A stretch of 33,149 bases of DNA from a bacterium (GCA_030685015.1 JAUXWS010000047.1:1-33149), one strand, 5' to 3'; positions 8,628 to 17,754 are shown, counted from the stretch's first letter. Notes: generated by a model not told the origin, from the sequence alone. Numbers and translations are program-made.

Positions 8628-8889
8628 GAGTCAGCCGGACTTGGACCTTCAAGGGGATTCGCGCCCATGTCGAGACCGATTTTCGGAGATCTCGCAGCGC
8701 ACACTGGTGGCATGTGCAAGAATTCTTTGAAGAACTCGGGCGGGCAGGGGCGATGAAGACCGCGGGTGGCCAAGCCCGACAGACACCTGGGTGGCCGCCG
8801 GCCGGGGAAGGCCGGTCCGCCGCGGCGGACGGGGCGGACGGGGCGGGACAAGGGCAACGAAGGGTTATTGAACAAGGAACGAGCCGACC
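8628..8889 (+). promoter_or_regulatory. Structured metK-ahcY spacer (candidate leader RNA)
   Basis: There is no gene in these 262 bases. CGAGACCGA (8671-8679) pairs with TCGG (8683-8686) and TCTCG (8690-8694), giving a 9-bp stem with a 3-base bulge. GTCCGCCGCGGCGGAC at 8815-8830 is a perfect 16-base palindrome, followed by two GGCGGACG copies. I looked for the conserved core of the SAH riboswitch and did not find it. The region may still be a leader acting on ahcY, but no named family can be supported. Confidence 0.35.
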
Positions 8890-10299
8890 ATGACGGATCA
8901 CAAAGTCGCGGACATGAACCTGGCCGCCTTCGGGCGCCGCGAGATCGAAATCGCCGAGAAGGAGATGCCGGGCCTGATGGCCGTGCGCGAGCGCTACGGC
9001 AAGGACAAGCCCCTGCGTGGGCAGCGCATCACCGGCAGCCTTCACATGACCGTGCAGACAGCCGTTCTCATCGAGACGCTCAGGGCCCTGGGCGCGGAGC
9101 TGCGCTGGGCCAGCTGCAACATCTTCAGCACCCAGGACCACGCGGCGGCGGCCATCGCCGCGGCGGGCATTCCGGTCTTCGCCTGGAAGGGCGAGTCCCT
9201 GGCCGAGTACTGGTGGTGCACGCGCCGTGCCCTCTGCTTTCCAGACGGACTGGGCCCCACCCAGATCGTCGATGACGGCGGCGACGCCACCCTGATGGTG
9301 CATCGCGGCGTGGAGCTGGAGAAGGCCCTGCGCGAGACGGGCGCGGCCCCCGCCTGGCCGGCCGGGAGCGAGGACGAGCGCGCCCTCGCCGCCGAGCTGA
9401 TGTCGGCCCACGGCGAGGATCCGGCGCTGTGGACCCGTCTGGCTCTCGCCATCCGCGGTGTCAGCGAGGAGACAACGACCGGCGTCCACCGCCTTTATCA
9501 ATTGATGGGAGAAGGGCGCCTGCTGTTTCCCGCCTACAACGTCAACGACAGCGTCACCAAATCCAAGTTCGACAACCTCTTCGGCTGCCGGGAAAGCCTG
9601 GCCGACGGCATCAAGCGCGCCACCGACGTCATGGTGGCGGGCAAGACCGTGCTCGTCTGCGGATACGGCGACGTGGGCAAGGGCTGCGCCCAGAGCATGC
9701 GCGGTTTCGGCGCCCGCGTCCTCATCAGCGAGATCGACCCCATCTGCGCCCTCCAGGCGGCGATGGAGGGCTACCAGGTGGTGACGGTGGAGCAGGCCCT
9801 CCACGAGGTGGACATCTACGTGACCGCCACGGGCAACCTGGGCGTGATCACCGCCGCCCACATGGCGGCCATGAAGGACCAGGCCATTGTCTGCAACATC
9901 GGGCACTTCGACAATGAGATCGACGTCTCCCGGCTTGAGGCGCTGCCCGGCGTGCGCAAGGTCAACATCAAGCCCCAGGTGGACCGCTACGAATTCCCCG
10001 ACGGCCACGGCGTCTACCTCCTGGCCGAGGGCCGCCTGGTCAACCTGGGCTGCGCCACGGGCCATCCCAGCTTCGTCATGTCCAATTCCTTCACCAACCA
10101 GACGCTGGCCCAAATCGCCCTGGCCCGGGAGGATCACGCCCTGGGCGTCTACATGCTGCCCAAGAAACTGGACGAGGAGGTGGCACGCCTTCACTTGGCC
10201 CACCTGGGTGTCACCCTGACCACCTTGTCGCCGCAGCAGGCCGACTATCTGGGCGTGCCAGTGGACGGGCCCTACAAGCCGGAGCATTACCGCTACTGA
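8890..10299 (+). CDS. ahcY: Adenosylhomocysteinase (SAH hydrolase)
   Basis: The 469-residue enzyme splits S-adenosylhomocysteine into adenosine and homocysteine using tightly bound NAD. Visible landmarks are [14 protein letters not shown], the [15 protein letters not shown] active-site segment, [39 protein letters not shown] and the NAD-binding GYGDVGKG (258-265). The C-terminus PYKPEHYRY carries the Lys and Tyr that close the NAD site of the neighbouring subunit. The ATG at 8890 is preceded by AAGGAACGAG. It completes the methyl cycle begun by metK. Confidence 0.97.
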   Translation: MTDHKVADMNLAAFGRREIEIAEKEMPGLMAVRERYGKDKPLRGQRITGSLHMTVQTAVLIETLRALGAELRWASCNIFSTQDHAAAAIAAAGIPVFAWKGESLAEYWWCTRRALCFPDGLGPTQIVDDGGDATLMVHRGVELEKALRETGAAPAWPAGSEDERALAAELMSAHGEDPALWTRLALAIRGVSEETTTGVHRLYQLMGEGRLLFPAYNVNDSVTKSKFDNLFGCRESLADGIKRATDVMVAGKTVLVCGYGDVGKGCAQSMRGFGARVLISEIDPICALQAAMEGYQVVTVEQALHEVDIYVTATGNLGVITAAHMAAMKDQAIVCNIGHFDNEIDVSRLEALPGVRKVNIKPQVDRYEFPDGHGVYLLAEGRLVNLGCATGHPSFVMSNSFTNQTLAQIALAREDHALGVYMLPKKLDEEVARLHLAHLGVTLTTLSPQQADYLGVPVDGPYKPEHYRY

Positions 10300-10328
10300 C
10301 CCATTCACCCCGGGGGCACGGACAGGCC

Positions 10329-11045
10329 ATGGAGCGCACCGTCCTCATCCGACTCTGCGCCCTGGCCCGCCATTATGAGGTGGGGGGCGAGACGGTGCGT
10401 GCCCTGGATGGCGTGGATCTCGAGCTGCCGCAGGGCGACTTCGCCGCCATCATGGGTCCATCCGGCAGCGGCAAGAGCACCTTGATGAACCTGCTGGGCT
10501 GCCTCGACCGGCCGACGGCGGGCTCCTACTGGCTGGCCGGCCATCCCATCCACGACGAGCGCGACGACGCCGTGCTCAGCCGCCTGCGCGGGCGCGAGAT
10601 CGGCTTCATCTTCCAGACCTTCAACCTGCTGCCCCGCCTGGATGCCGTCGAGAACGTGGAGCTTCCCCTCGTCTACCAGGGTGTCGCCGCCCCCGAGCGG
10701 CGCCGTCGGGCGGAGGAGGCCCTGCGCCGGGTCGGCCTCTCCGAGCGTGCCCGCCACAGGCCGGGCCAGCTGTCGGGGGGGCAGCGCCAGCGCGTGGCCA
10801 TTGCCCGCGCCCTGGTGACCGGGCCCAGCCTCCTGCTGGCCGACGAGCCCACCGGCAACCTGGACAGCCGCACGGCCGGGGAGATCCTCGACCTCTTCGA
10901 CCACCTGCACGGCGAGGGCCAGACCCTGGTCGTGGTGACTCATGAGGCCGAGGTGGCGACCCGCGCCCGCCGCATCATCCATTTGCACGACGGCCGGGTG
11001 GAGCGCATCGTGACCCCCTCCCTGGACACCCCCGCCTGCTCCTGA
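10329..11045 (+). CDS. ABC transporter ATP-binding protein (LolD/MacB-type)
   Basis: This 238-residue ATPase has every catalytic motif: Walker [10 protein letters not shown] (43-51), Q-loop [18 protein letters not shown], signature [15 protein letters not shown], Walker [13 protein letters not shown] and the switch His in VVVTHE. The [12 protein letters not shown] segment and overall length fit the LolD/MacB/FtsE-like class, which works with FtsX-fold permeases on lipoproteins, peptides or cell-wall control. No such permease is encoded beside it in the window, so it is an orphan here. It starts 29 bases after ahcY and may be expressed from the same transcript. Confidence 0.88.
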   Translation: MERTVLIRLCALARHYEVGGETVRALDGVDLELPQGDFAAIMGPSGSGKSTLMNLLGCLDRPTAGSYWLAGHPIHDERDDAVLSRLRGREIGFIFQTFNLLPRLDAVENVELPLVYQGVAAPERRRRAEEALRRVGLSERARHRPGQLSGGQRQRVAIARALVTGPSLLLADEPTGNLDSRTAGEILDLFDHLHGEGQTLVVVTHEAEVATRARRIIHLHDGRVERIVTPSLDTPACS

Positions 11046-11330
11046 CCAAGGTCCCTCCACCTCAAGCCCACTACTACCATCCGTGCGGCAGGTTTGCATA
11101 CATAAAAGAGAATTCCAGGCCCATCAAGCGCGGGTTGGGTGAATTCACCCTGCGGCTTTGCCGAAAAGAGGGGGGAGCCTGGTCCAGGACAGCGGTGCGC
11201 ACCGATCGCATGTGCGCCCCTTCAATCGGCCTGTGTGCGCCCTCCCACCCATGGACCTGCGGGAAGGTGCGATCCTGCCGGTGGAACCTGCCAAGGCGAG
11301 AAGCTGCTCCGGAATGAGGAGGAGAGGAAC
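11046..11330 (+). promoter_or_regulatory. Leader of the repeat-protein gene with a 14-base palindrome
   Basis: This gene-free stretch of 285 bases starts with an AT-rich patch (TTTGCATACATAAAAG, around 11093-11108) that may hold the promoter; I cannot assign a clear -35/-10 pair. GGGTGAATTCACCC at 11137-11150 is a perfect 14-base palindrome just downstream, well placed for a repressor. An open frame from 11139 runs through this region into the gene but looks non-coding before 11331. Confidence 0.35.
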
Positions 11331-14300
11331 ATGAAGACGCAGGCCCTTGCCATGCTGGGTGTCGCCCTGCTGGCCAAGCTCGCGATGGCGGATCCACCAT
11401 ACATCCACCCCATCCCCGACTGGGAGATGGAAGAGGATAGCTTCCTGTCGGTGGACGTGGTGGTGACGGACGCCGACTCGCCCGAGCTCATCTTCTGGAT
11501 CGAAGTCGAGGACAACCACTTGCGGGTCTCCTTCGACCAGGAGAACATGCAGATCCACTGCAACCCCGTACCCAACTGGAACGGGGCCACCTACGTGACC
11601 TTCGGCGTGGACGACTCCGACGGGGCCCGCACCGTGGACACGGAGCAGTTCATGGTCACCGTGACTCCCGTCAACGACTGCCCCGTGCAGCTCAACTCCA
11701 CGCCGCAGCCTCCCCTGACGACGCCCGAGGATGTGTGCCTGAACATCACCTTCGCCCAGCTGCGCAGCGTCTTCAACGACCCGGACTGGGCCTGGGAGGG
11801 TGACACCCTCATCTTCATGAACCCCAATTTCACCATCGGCACGGTCGAGGTGGTGGCGAACGGGTGGCGGCTCTGCACGCCCGCGAACTTCCATGGGAAC
11901 GGCATGCTCACCTTCCAGGCCACGGACGAGGACTGTGTGATCAACTCCGGCCTCAGCGTGTCCGTGCTGCCGGTCAACGACTGCCCTGTGGCGGACGACC
12001 CGTGGGACCTGCAGGTCGGCACGGAGGACACCCCCCTGGTGGTGCCGGATCTCCTGGCGGGCTGGAGCGACGTGGACAGCCCGCTGATCAGCTTCTGCGG
12101 CATCAGCGGAGGCGAGGCCGGATTCCTGGCGGACTGGGACGAGGCCACCGGCGCTCTCACCCTGACTCCTCCACCCGACTTCCATGGCGCGGCCCAACTG
12201 GAGTTGTGCATCACCGACGGAAGCTGCCAGGTCACGGCCCTGCTGTCCGTTGAGCTGGCCGCCGTCAACGATCCGCCCGTGCTGGCGGAGATCCATGCGC
12301 TGGAGCTGGAGGAGGATGGACTGCTCCTCAGCCCCTTCCCGATCCACGACGTGGATGGCCCGACGCTCGCCGTCCTGGTGGAGAGCAGCGATCCCATGCT
12401 GACGGCCGCCTGGTTGCCGGACACGCAGGAACTGCTCCTGGAGCCGGCCCCGGACTGGCACGGCGTGGCTGTGGTGACGGTGCTCGCCTGCGACGGCCAC
12501 GAGCCTGAGGCCTGCGTCACGGGCGAGGTGGCGGTGACCGTGCATTCCGTCAACGACCTGCCGGTTGTCGGCCCGCTGGCGGATGTGGAGTTCCCGGAGG
12601 ATGCCACGCTCCTGGTGGAGCTGGATGTCAGCGACATCGATTCGGCCGAGCTGCTGGTCCAGGTCGCCAGTGACGACGACAACCTGCAGGCGTCCTGGCA
12701 GCCGGCCGGCGGCCACATCCGCTTGCAGCCCGCGCCGGATTGGCATGGCACGGCGACGGTCACCGTGCTGGTGGATGACCAGGACGGCGGATTGGTCACC
12801 GTGAGCTTCCTGGCCCTTGTGACGCCGGTCAACGACCCGCCCGTCCTGCCCGGACTGGCGCAGGTCGACCTGCTCGAGGACGAGCCTGCCCTTGTGCCCT
12901 ATGTCGTCGTGGACGTGGACGGCCCCGCGCTGAACCTCTCGGTCTGGAGCGACGACGACAACCTGGAGGTCCAGTGGTTGTCCGGGACGGCCGAGCTGAG
13001 CTTCCTGCCGGCGCCGGACTGGCACGGCACGGCGACGGTGACCGTGCTGGTGGATGACCTGGACGGCGGAACGGCCACGGAGAGCTTCCCGGTCGTGGTG
13101 GCGCCGGTCAACGACCCGCCGGTCCTGCCCGAGCTGACGCAGGTGGACATGGTGGAAGACGAGCCGGTCCTCGTGCCCTATGTCATCTACGATGTGGATG
13201 GCCCCGCCTTGACAGTCCTGGTGTGGAGCGACACCGAGAATCTGGAGGTCCAGTGGTTGTCCGGGACGGCCGAATTGAGCCTCGTGCCGGCGCCCGATTG
13301 GTTCGGAACGGCCCAGGTGTCGGTGCGGGCCTGCGACGGTCATCAGCCCATCGAGGCGTGCGTGGAGGCGGTCCTGACCGTGACCGTGCTTGACGTCGAT
13401 GACGCGCCCGTGATCGAGCAGCCGGCCGATCTGGTCATGATCGAGGATACCCCCGCCTGGCTCGACCTCGTGGTGTATGACAGCGACCAGGATGAGATCC
13501 TGGTGACGGTGGACCCGGAGCGCAGCGAACTGACCGTGACCTGGCACCCGGAGAGCAGCCAGCTTCTGCTCACGCCTGCCCAGGACTGGTACGGGGCCAC
13601 GCGCGTCAAGTTGACGGCGGCGGACCTCAGCGGCGTGAACCGCAGCTCGGTCACCTTCACCGTCACGGTGACTCCGGTCAACGATGCCCCCGTTCTGCCC
13701 GACCTGATGCTCGTGGAGCTGAACGAGGATGTCTGGCTGGAGCTGGACTACCCCATCCTCGATGTGGATGGTCCCGCCCTCGAGGTGACCGTTGAAGCCG
13801 ACAGCAACGAGGTGGCCGCGCAATGGCTGGCCGCCGACGCGATCCTGCGTCTGGTGCCGGCGCCGGACTGGCACGGCCAGACGCAGATCACGATCCGCGC
13901 CTGTGACGGCTACGCGGACGACGAGGCCTGCGTGGAGCGCCAGATCACGGTGCAGGTGTCCGCCGTCAATGACGCCCCGGTCATCGCCCCGCTGGCGGTC
14001 CAGCGCTTCAATGAGGACACGGTCCATCTGGTGGACGTGGTGATCAGCGACCTGGACAACGACCTCTACAGTGTGGAGTTCAGCTGCGATCGTGCCGAAG
14101 TGGCCGTGGCCTGGCTGGAGGAGAGCGGTCAACTGCGGCTGGAGCCCGCCGCCGACTGGCACGGCATGGCGACCGTGACGATCTCGGTGGACGACGGCGA
14201 GGATCGCGCCGTGGCCCAGGCCAGCTTCCAGGTCAACGTGCAGCCGGTCAACGACGCCCCCTATGCCATGCCCTACGGGAGCTGGAACTGCGGACTGGTG

Positions 14301-14867
14301 GACAATCCCGCCGCCTTCCGCACCCTGCTGCTCAATGGCGGCATCCTGCTGGACGTGGCCGATGTGGACCAGGACAGGCTGACCCTGACCTGGTACATCG
14401 ACGATCTGGCCGTCTCCTCCCATCCGTTCTCGGTCGGGGCCGACACGCTGCGGGCCTGGAGTCTGCCCGCGCCCCCCGCCGACCTGATCGACGGGGCCAT
14501 CAACCTCCACGCCGAACTCAGCGACGGCACGGTTTCCCTCAATCCGGGCGGCGAGTCCTGCCGGTGGGAGCTGGACTTCACGGATCTGGCGGAGCTGGTC
14601 CCGGCCCGCTTCGCCCTTGGTCCCGCCTTCCCCAATCCCTTCAATCCCAGCACCCACCTGCCCTTCGTGCTGGAGAAGGCTGGTCACGCCCGCTTGACCA
14701 TCGTGGATCTGCGCGGCGCCCAGGTGGCCGTCCTGGTGGACGGCTGGAGCCTGGCCGGAAGCCAGGAGGCGGTCTGGCATGCCACCGGGCATGGCAGCGG
14801 CGTCTACCTGGCCGTGCTGGAGGCGGAGGGCCGAAGGCTTGTGACCCGACTCACCCTCGTCAAGTAA
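11331..14867 (+). CDS. Secreted tandem cadherin/Ig-like repeat protein with C-terminal sorting-type domain
   Basis: The protein has 1178 residues. A signal peptide (MKTQALAMLGVALLAKLAMA) is followed by ten repeats of roughly 85-95 residues, each ending in VND-P-V or a close variant (the seventh has VDDAPV, the tenth VNDAPY). Most contain EDxxL, VxDxD and PAPDWHG-type motifs. This is the pattern of cadherin-like/tandem-95 extracellular repeats with Asp-rich putative calcium sites. Neighbouring repeats 5-7 share long near-identical DNA with a 279-base (93-codon) period, indicating recent duplication. The last 85 residues (starting near FALGPAFPNPFNPST and ending RLVTRLTLVK) match the FlgD-like/type IX-style C-terminal domain. 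It is probably a surface or exported adhesin-like protein. GAGGAGGAGAGG precedes the ATG. Confidence 0.85.
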   Translation: MKTQALAMLGVALLAKLAMADPPYIHPIPDWEMEEDSFLSVDVVVTDADSPELIFWIEVEDNHLRVSFDQENMQIHCNPVPNWNGATYVTFGVDDSDGARTVDTEQFMVTVTPVNDCPVQLNSTPQPPLTTPEDVCLNITFAQLRSVFNDPDWAWEGDTLIFMNPNFTIGTVEVVANGWRLCTPANFHGNGMLTFQATDEDCVINSGLSVSVLPVNDCPVADDPWDLQVGTEDTPLVVPDLLAGWSDVDSPLISFCGISGGEAGFLADWDEATGALTLTPPPDFHGAAQLELCITDGSCQVTALLSVELAAVNDPPVLAEIHALELEEDGLLLSPFPIHDVDGPTLAVLVESSDPMLTAAWLPDTQELLLEPAPDWHGVAVVTVLACDGHEPEACVTGEVAVTVHSVNDLPVVGPLADVEFPEDATLLVELDVSDIDSAELLVQVASDDDNLQASWQPAGGHIRLQPAPDWHGTATVTVLVDDQDGGLVTVSFLALVTPVNDPPVLPGLAQVDLLEDEPALVPYVVVDVDGPALNLSVWSDDDNLEVQWLSGTAELSFLPAPDWHGTATVTVLVDDLDGGTATESFPVVVAPVNDPPVLPELTQVDMVEDEPVLVPYVIYDVDGPALTVLVWSDTENLEVQWLSGTAELSLVPAPDWFGTAQVSVRACDGHQPIEACVEAVLTVTVLDVDDAPVIEQPADLVMIEDTPAWLDLVVYDSDQDEILVTVDPERSELTVTWHPESSQLLLTPAQDWYGATRVKLTAADLSGVNRSSVTFTVTVTPVNDAPVLPDLMLVELNEDVWLELDYPILDVDGPALEVTVEADSNEVAAQWLAADAILRLVPAPDWHGQTQITIRACDGYADDEACVERQITVQVSAVNDAPVIAPLAVQRFNEDTVHLVDVVISDLDNDLYSVEFSCDRAEVAVAWLEESGQLRLEPAADWHGMATVTISVDDGEDRAVAQASFQVNVQPVNDAPYAMPYGSWNCGLVDNPAAFRTLLLNGGILLDVADVDQDRLTLTWYIDDLAVSSHPFSVGADTLRAWSLPAPPADLIDGAINLHAELSDGTVSLNPGGESCRWELDFTDLAELVPARFALGPAFPNPFNPSTHLPFVLEKAGHARLTIVDLRGAQVAVLVDGWSLAGSQEAVWHATGHGSGVYLAVLEAEGRRLVTRLTLVK

Positions 14868-14888
14868 CGCGAGGCTGATCATTGCCCA

Positions 14889-14922
14889 AGCCCCGCGCGG
14901 CGTCGCCGCGCGGGGCTTTTTT
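14889..14922 (+). terminator. Strong intrinsic terminator after the repeat protein
   Basis: AGCCCCGCGCGGCG (14889-14902) and CGCCGCGCGGGGCT (14904-14917) are perfect complements, and six T residues (14917-14922) follow. This is the clearest intrinsic terminator in the window. It ends 25 bases before the ATG chosen for the prenyltransferase, which rules out the earlier TTG start at 14882. Confidence 0.92.
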
Positions 14923-14947
14923 CTACCTTCTGCTCCGTCGTCCACGC

Positions 14948-15862
14948 ATGGGGGGATCCCTGGGCCACCTGCTCGACCTTTTCTTCCTGGCCAGGCCGGT
15001 GCTGGTCGCCGTCGTCTGGATTTTCCCCCTGGCCGGCGCGCGCGGCTTGGCGGAGGACGACCCGCGTCTCTGGCTGCTGTTGATCCAGTGCGCGGGGCTG
15101 GCGGGCGCCGCCTTCGCCTACAACCAGGTGCACGACTTGGCGGGCGATCGGCTGAACCGCAAGTGCGAGACCCTGACCCGTGGGCTGGCCAGCGGGCGGG
15201 AGGCGCGGCTGGTGGCGGCGCTGCTGGCGGCGGGAGGGCTTCTGGCAGCCTGGAAGCTGGGCCGCGGCCATCTGCTCGCCGGTCTGGCCTTCGGGGCCAT
15301 TGCCGGCTTGGGCTACAACCTGCCGCCCCTGCGCGCCAAGGACCGGCCTTATCTGGCACCCCTGTTGGCCGGACCCGCCTATGCGCTGCTCATTCTGCAA
15401 GGCGCGGCCTTGGCCGGATCGGCCGGCCTCCTCCTGGCCTTGCCGCTGGTGCTGCCCCTGGTGCTGGCCGGCCTCGCCCTCAGCCTCCTGGCGACCGTGC
15501 CGGACCTGGCCGGCGACCGGACGGTGGGGAAGCGGACCTGGGCGGTCGTGCATGGCGCCGGCGCCACATGGCGCACGGCGCTGGCCTTGATGGGGGCCGC
15601 CGCCCTCCTGGCCCTGCTGGGGCGGGACTGGCAGATCGCCCTGCCCGCCATCGCCTCGGCCCTGTTCATGACCAGGGGCCTGGCGCGGCCGGAGGAGGCG
15701 CGGGAGGCCCTCCTGGTCCTGCGCTGGTCGGTGGCGGCCCAGGCAATGGCCCTGCTGCCCTCCTGGCCGATGATCAGTCTGGGAGTGGCACTTTTCCTGC
15801 TGGCCGCGCGGCCTTACTATCGATGGCGCTTCGGCGTGGACTACCCCGCCCTGGGGTCCTGA
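14948..15862 (+). CDS. UbiA-family prenyltransferase (membrane)
   Basis: This very hydrophobic protein of 304 residues has about eight membrane segments. It carries the two Asp-rich motifs that bind Mg-prenyl diphosphate: NQVHDLAGD (Asn59, Asp63, Asp67) and DLAGD (Asp186, Asp190). GYNLPPLRAKDRPY also matches the family. It should move a prenyl group onto an aromatic or other acceptor in quinone, heme or lipid synthesis; the acceptor is not readable. The ATG at 14948 lies beyond the upstream terminator. cysS starts 30 bases after its stop. No quinone or heme genes are adjacent. Confidence 0.85.
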   Translation: MGGSLGHLLDLFFLARPVLVAVVWIFPLAGARGLAEDDPRLWLLLIQCAGLAGAAFAYNQVHDLAGDRLNRKCETLTRGLASGREARLVAALLAAGGLLAAWKLGRGHLLAGLAFGAIAGLGYNLPPLRAKDRPYLAPLLAGPAYALLILQGAALAGSAGLLLALPLVLPLVLAGLALSLLATVPDLAGDRTVGKRTWAVVHGAGATWRTALALMGAAALLALLGRDWQIALPAIASALFMTRGLARPEEAREALLVLRWSVAAQAMALLPSWPMISLGVALFLLAARPYYRWRFGVDYPALGS

Positions 15863-15892
15863 GCTTCACTGACAACGGAAGGACGATCGACC

Positions 15893-17293
15893 ATGGCCCT
15901 GCGCTTCCACAACAGCCTGACCCGACGTCGGGAGGACTTCGTGCCCCTCAAACCGGGGCAGGTCGGCCTCTACACCTGCGGACCCACCGTCTACAACTAT
16001 GCCCACATCGGCAATTTCCGGACCTTCGTCTTCGAGGACCTGCTGCGGCGCGCGCTGGCCTTCCTGGGCTACCAGGTGACCCAGGTGATGAACTTCACCG
16101 ACGTGGATGACAAGACCATCCGCGGCTCCCGCGAGGCGGGCGAAAGCCTGGCCGAGTTCACCGCCCGCTACAAGCAGGCTTTCTTCGAGGATCTGGACAC
16201 CCTGCGCATCCAGCGGGCCGAGTTCTACCCGGCCGCCACCGACCATATCGCGGAGATGGTGGACCTCATCCAGCGGCTGCGGGAACGGGGCCACACCTAC
16301 GAGGACAATGGATCGATCTACTTCCGGCTGTCGTCCTTTCCGGGCTATGGCCGCCTGGCCAACCTCAATCCGGAACAGATGAGGGTGGGCGGTCGCGTGG
16401 ACAGCGACGAGTACGAGAAGGAGGACGTGAGGGACTTCGCCTTGTGGAAGGCCTGGTCACCCGAGGACGGGCCGGTCTATTGGGACACGCCCCTGGGACG
16501 AGGACGGCCGGGCTGGCACGTCGAATGCTCGGCCATGAGCATGAAGTACCTGGGGGAGCATTTCGACATCCATACGGGGGGCGTGGACAATCGCTTCCCG
16601 CACCACGAGAACGAGATCGCCCAGAGTTGCTGCGCCACGGGCGGACCCTTCGTCGGCACCTGGCTGCACAGCGAGTTCCTGCTGGTGGAAGGCAAGAAGA
16701 TGTCCAAGAGCCTGGGCAACTTCTATACCCTGCGCGACCTGCTGGACAAAGGCCTGGATCCTGTTGCCATCCGCTACACCCTTCTCTCGGTGCATTACCG
16801 GGCCCAACTCAACTTCTCCTTCGAGGGCATCGAGGCCAGCGCCCAGGCCATCCGGCGCCTGCGCGACCTGCATCGACGCCTGGACACCGCCGCGGCGGGT
16901 CCTGGCTCCGGGGGACGCTGTGGGGCGGGCACGGAGGCCTGTCGCGCCGAATTCAAGACCGCCCTGGAGGACGACCTCAATCTGGCCGGCGCCCTGGGTC
17001 ATTTGTTCATCTGGGTGCGTGAGGTGAATGGCTTGCTTGACCGTGGCCTGCCCGACGCCGCCGAACTGGCCTCCATGAAGGACTGGTTGCAGCAGGTGGA
17101 CACCGTGCTCGACGTGCTGTGCGAGGAGTGCGACGAGGAGGAGGAGTGCCGGATCCGCACGCTGGTCGAGCGCCGCACCGCCGCCAAGCGGGATCGCAAC
17201 TTCGCCGAGGCCGACCGCTTGCGCCAGGAGATTGAATCCAAGGGCTGGCTGGTGAAGGACACCCCGGCCGGACCGGTTTTTCACCGGCGCTGA
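15893..17293 (+). CDS. cysS: Cysteinyl-tRNA synthetase
   Basis: This class I synthetase of 466 residues charges tRNA-Cys. The ATP-site HIGH motif appears as HIGN (38-41) within CGPTVYNYAHIGN, a normal variant for CysRS, and KMSKS is at 269-273. Zinc ligands are Cys29, the Cys in WHVECSAMS, and the His/Glu of FPHHENE. A helical DALR-type region and a charged C-terminal section (VERRTAAKRDRNFAEADRLR) complete the chain. GGAAGGA at 15877-15883 supports the ATG at 15893. It follows the prenyltransferase closely and is convergent with rpsT. Confidence 0.97.
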   Translation: MALRFHNSLTRRREDFVPLKPGQVGLYTCGPTVYNYAHIGNFRTFVFEDLLRRALAFLGYQVTQVMNFTDVDDKTIRGSREAGESLAEFTARYKQAFFEDLDTLRIQRAEFYPAATDHIAEMVDLIQRLRERGHTYEDNGSIYFRLSSFPGYGRLANLNPEQMRVGGRVDSDEYEKEDVRDFALWKAWSPEDGPVYWDTPLGRGRPGWHVECSAMSMKYLGEHFDIHTGGVDNRFPHHENEIAQSCCATGGPFVGTWLHSEFLLVEGKKMSKSLGNFYTLRDLLDKGLDPVAIRYTLLSVHYRAQLNFSFEGIEASAQAIRRLRDLHRRLDTAAAGPGSGGRCGAGTEACRAEFKTALEDDLNLAGALGHLFIWVREVNGLLDRGLPDAAELASMKDWLQQVDTVLDVLCEECDEEEECRIRTLVERRTAAKRDRNFAEADRLRQEIESKGWLVKDTPAGPVFHRR

Positions 17294-17343
17294 GGGGCGC
17301 CGGCAAAGCCGCCGGCACCCTCGCCGCCAGGAGGGCACCCACG

Positions 17344-17370
17344 AAAAAAGGGCCATCCGCGGGATGGCCC
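17344..17370 (-). terminator. Intrinsic terminator of rpsT (shared hairpin with cysS)
   Basis: GGGCCATCC (17350-17358), a 3-base loop and GGATGGCCC (17362-17370) form a perfect stem. The A-run at 17344-17349 reads as six T residues on the minus strand, so the full signal belongs to rpsT. In the plus direction only TTT follows, so it may weakly terminate cysS as well. Confidence 0.88.
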
Positions 17371-17393
17371 TTTCTGCACTGGCTGAAGCAGGA

Positions 17394-17645
17394 TCAGAGG
17401 GTGTTGACGAAGCGGGTCAGGGCGCTCTTGCGGTTCGAGGCCGCATTCGCTTTGATCACGCCCTTCGTCACCAACCGGTCCAAGAGGCTGGTCACCTGAC
17501 GCAAATGCTGCTCCGCCTCTTCCCGCTGGGCGATGCCCCGGAGCTTCTTGATCTCCGTGCGCATCCGGGAGCGGTACTGCCGATTGCGCTCATTGGCCTC
17601 GCCGCTGGTGCGGATCCGCTTGATGCACGACTTGTGATGCGCCAT
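17394..17645 (-). CDS. rpsT: 30S ribosomal protein S20
   Basis: This small basic protein of 83 residues is a primary binder of 16S rRNA. The start MAHHKSCIKRIRTSGEANER and the end of the chain (ANAASNRKSALTRFVNTL) match S20. The long helical middle (RSRMRTEIKKLRG) is typical. AGGAAGAGG lies just upstream of the ATG at 17645. A tRNA-Leu gene ends only 25 bases upstream on the same strand, and the only visible promoter is in front of that tRNA. Confidence 0.95.
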   Translation of the reverse strand: MAHHKSCIKRIRTSGEANERNRQYRSRMRTEIKKLRGIAQREEAEQHLRQVTSLLDRLVTKGVIKANAASNRKSALTRFVNTL

Positions 17646-17670
17646 GGCCTCTTCCTGTTGCTTCAATCCA

Positions 17671-17754
17671 TACCGGGGGCGGGACTTGAACCCGCATGTC
17701 CAAACGGACACACGCACCTGAAACGTGCGCGTCTACCAATTCCGCCACCCCGGC
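17671..17754 (-). tRNA. tRNA-Leu (anticodon CAG)
   Basis: The minus strand folds into a class II tRNA of 84 bases. The acceptor arm GCCGGGG pairs with CCCCGGT (first pair G-U) and A is the discriminator base. The D-arm region is GTGGCGGAATTGGTAGAC. The anticodon stem CACGT/GCGTG encloses the loop TTCAGGT with anticodon CAG. A long variable arm (TGTCC-GTTT-GGACA) marks Leu, and the T-arm has GGTTCAAGTCC. CCA is not encoded. It decodes CUG, the dominant Leu codon in this window. Confidence 0.95.

Noticed and set aside
8628-8889. SAH riboswitch before ahcY
   Set aside because: The context is right, but I could not find the conserved core sequence; I kept it only as an unassigned structured spacer.
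8524-10308. 594-residue minus-strand frame opposite metK and ahcY
   Set aside because: It is the shadow of two strongly recognised plus-strand genes.
14882-14947. TTG start at 14882 for the prenyltransferase
   Set aside because: This start lies upstream of the terminator hairpin, which would fall inside the coding region; the ATG at 14948 begins directly at the membrane domain.
11145-15359. 1404-residue open frame on the minus strand opposite the repeat protein
   Set aside because: It is the antisense shadow of a GC-rich repetitive gene. The plus strand has a signal peptide, regular repeats and a C-terminal domain, and the minus frame also runs across a terminator and into the prenyltransferase gene.
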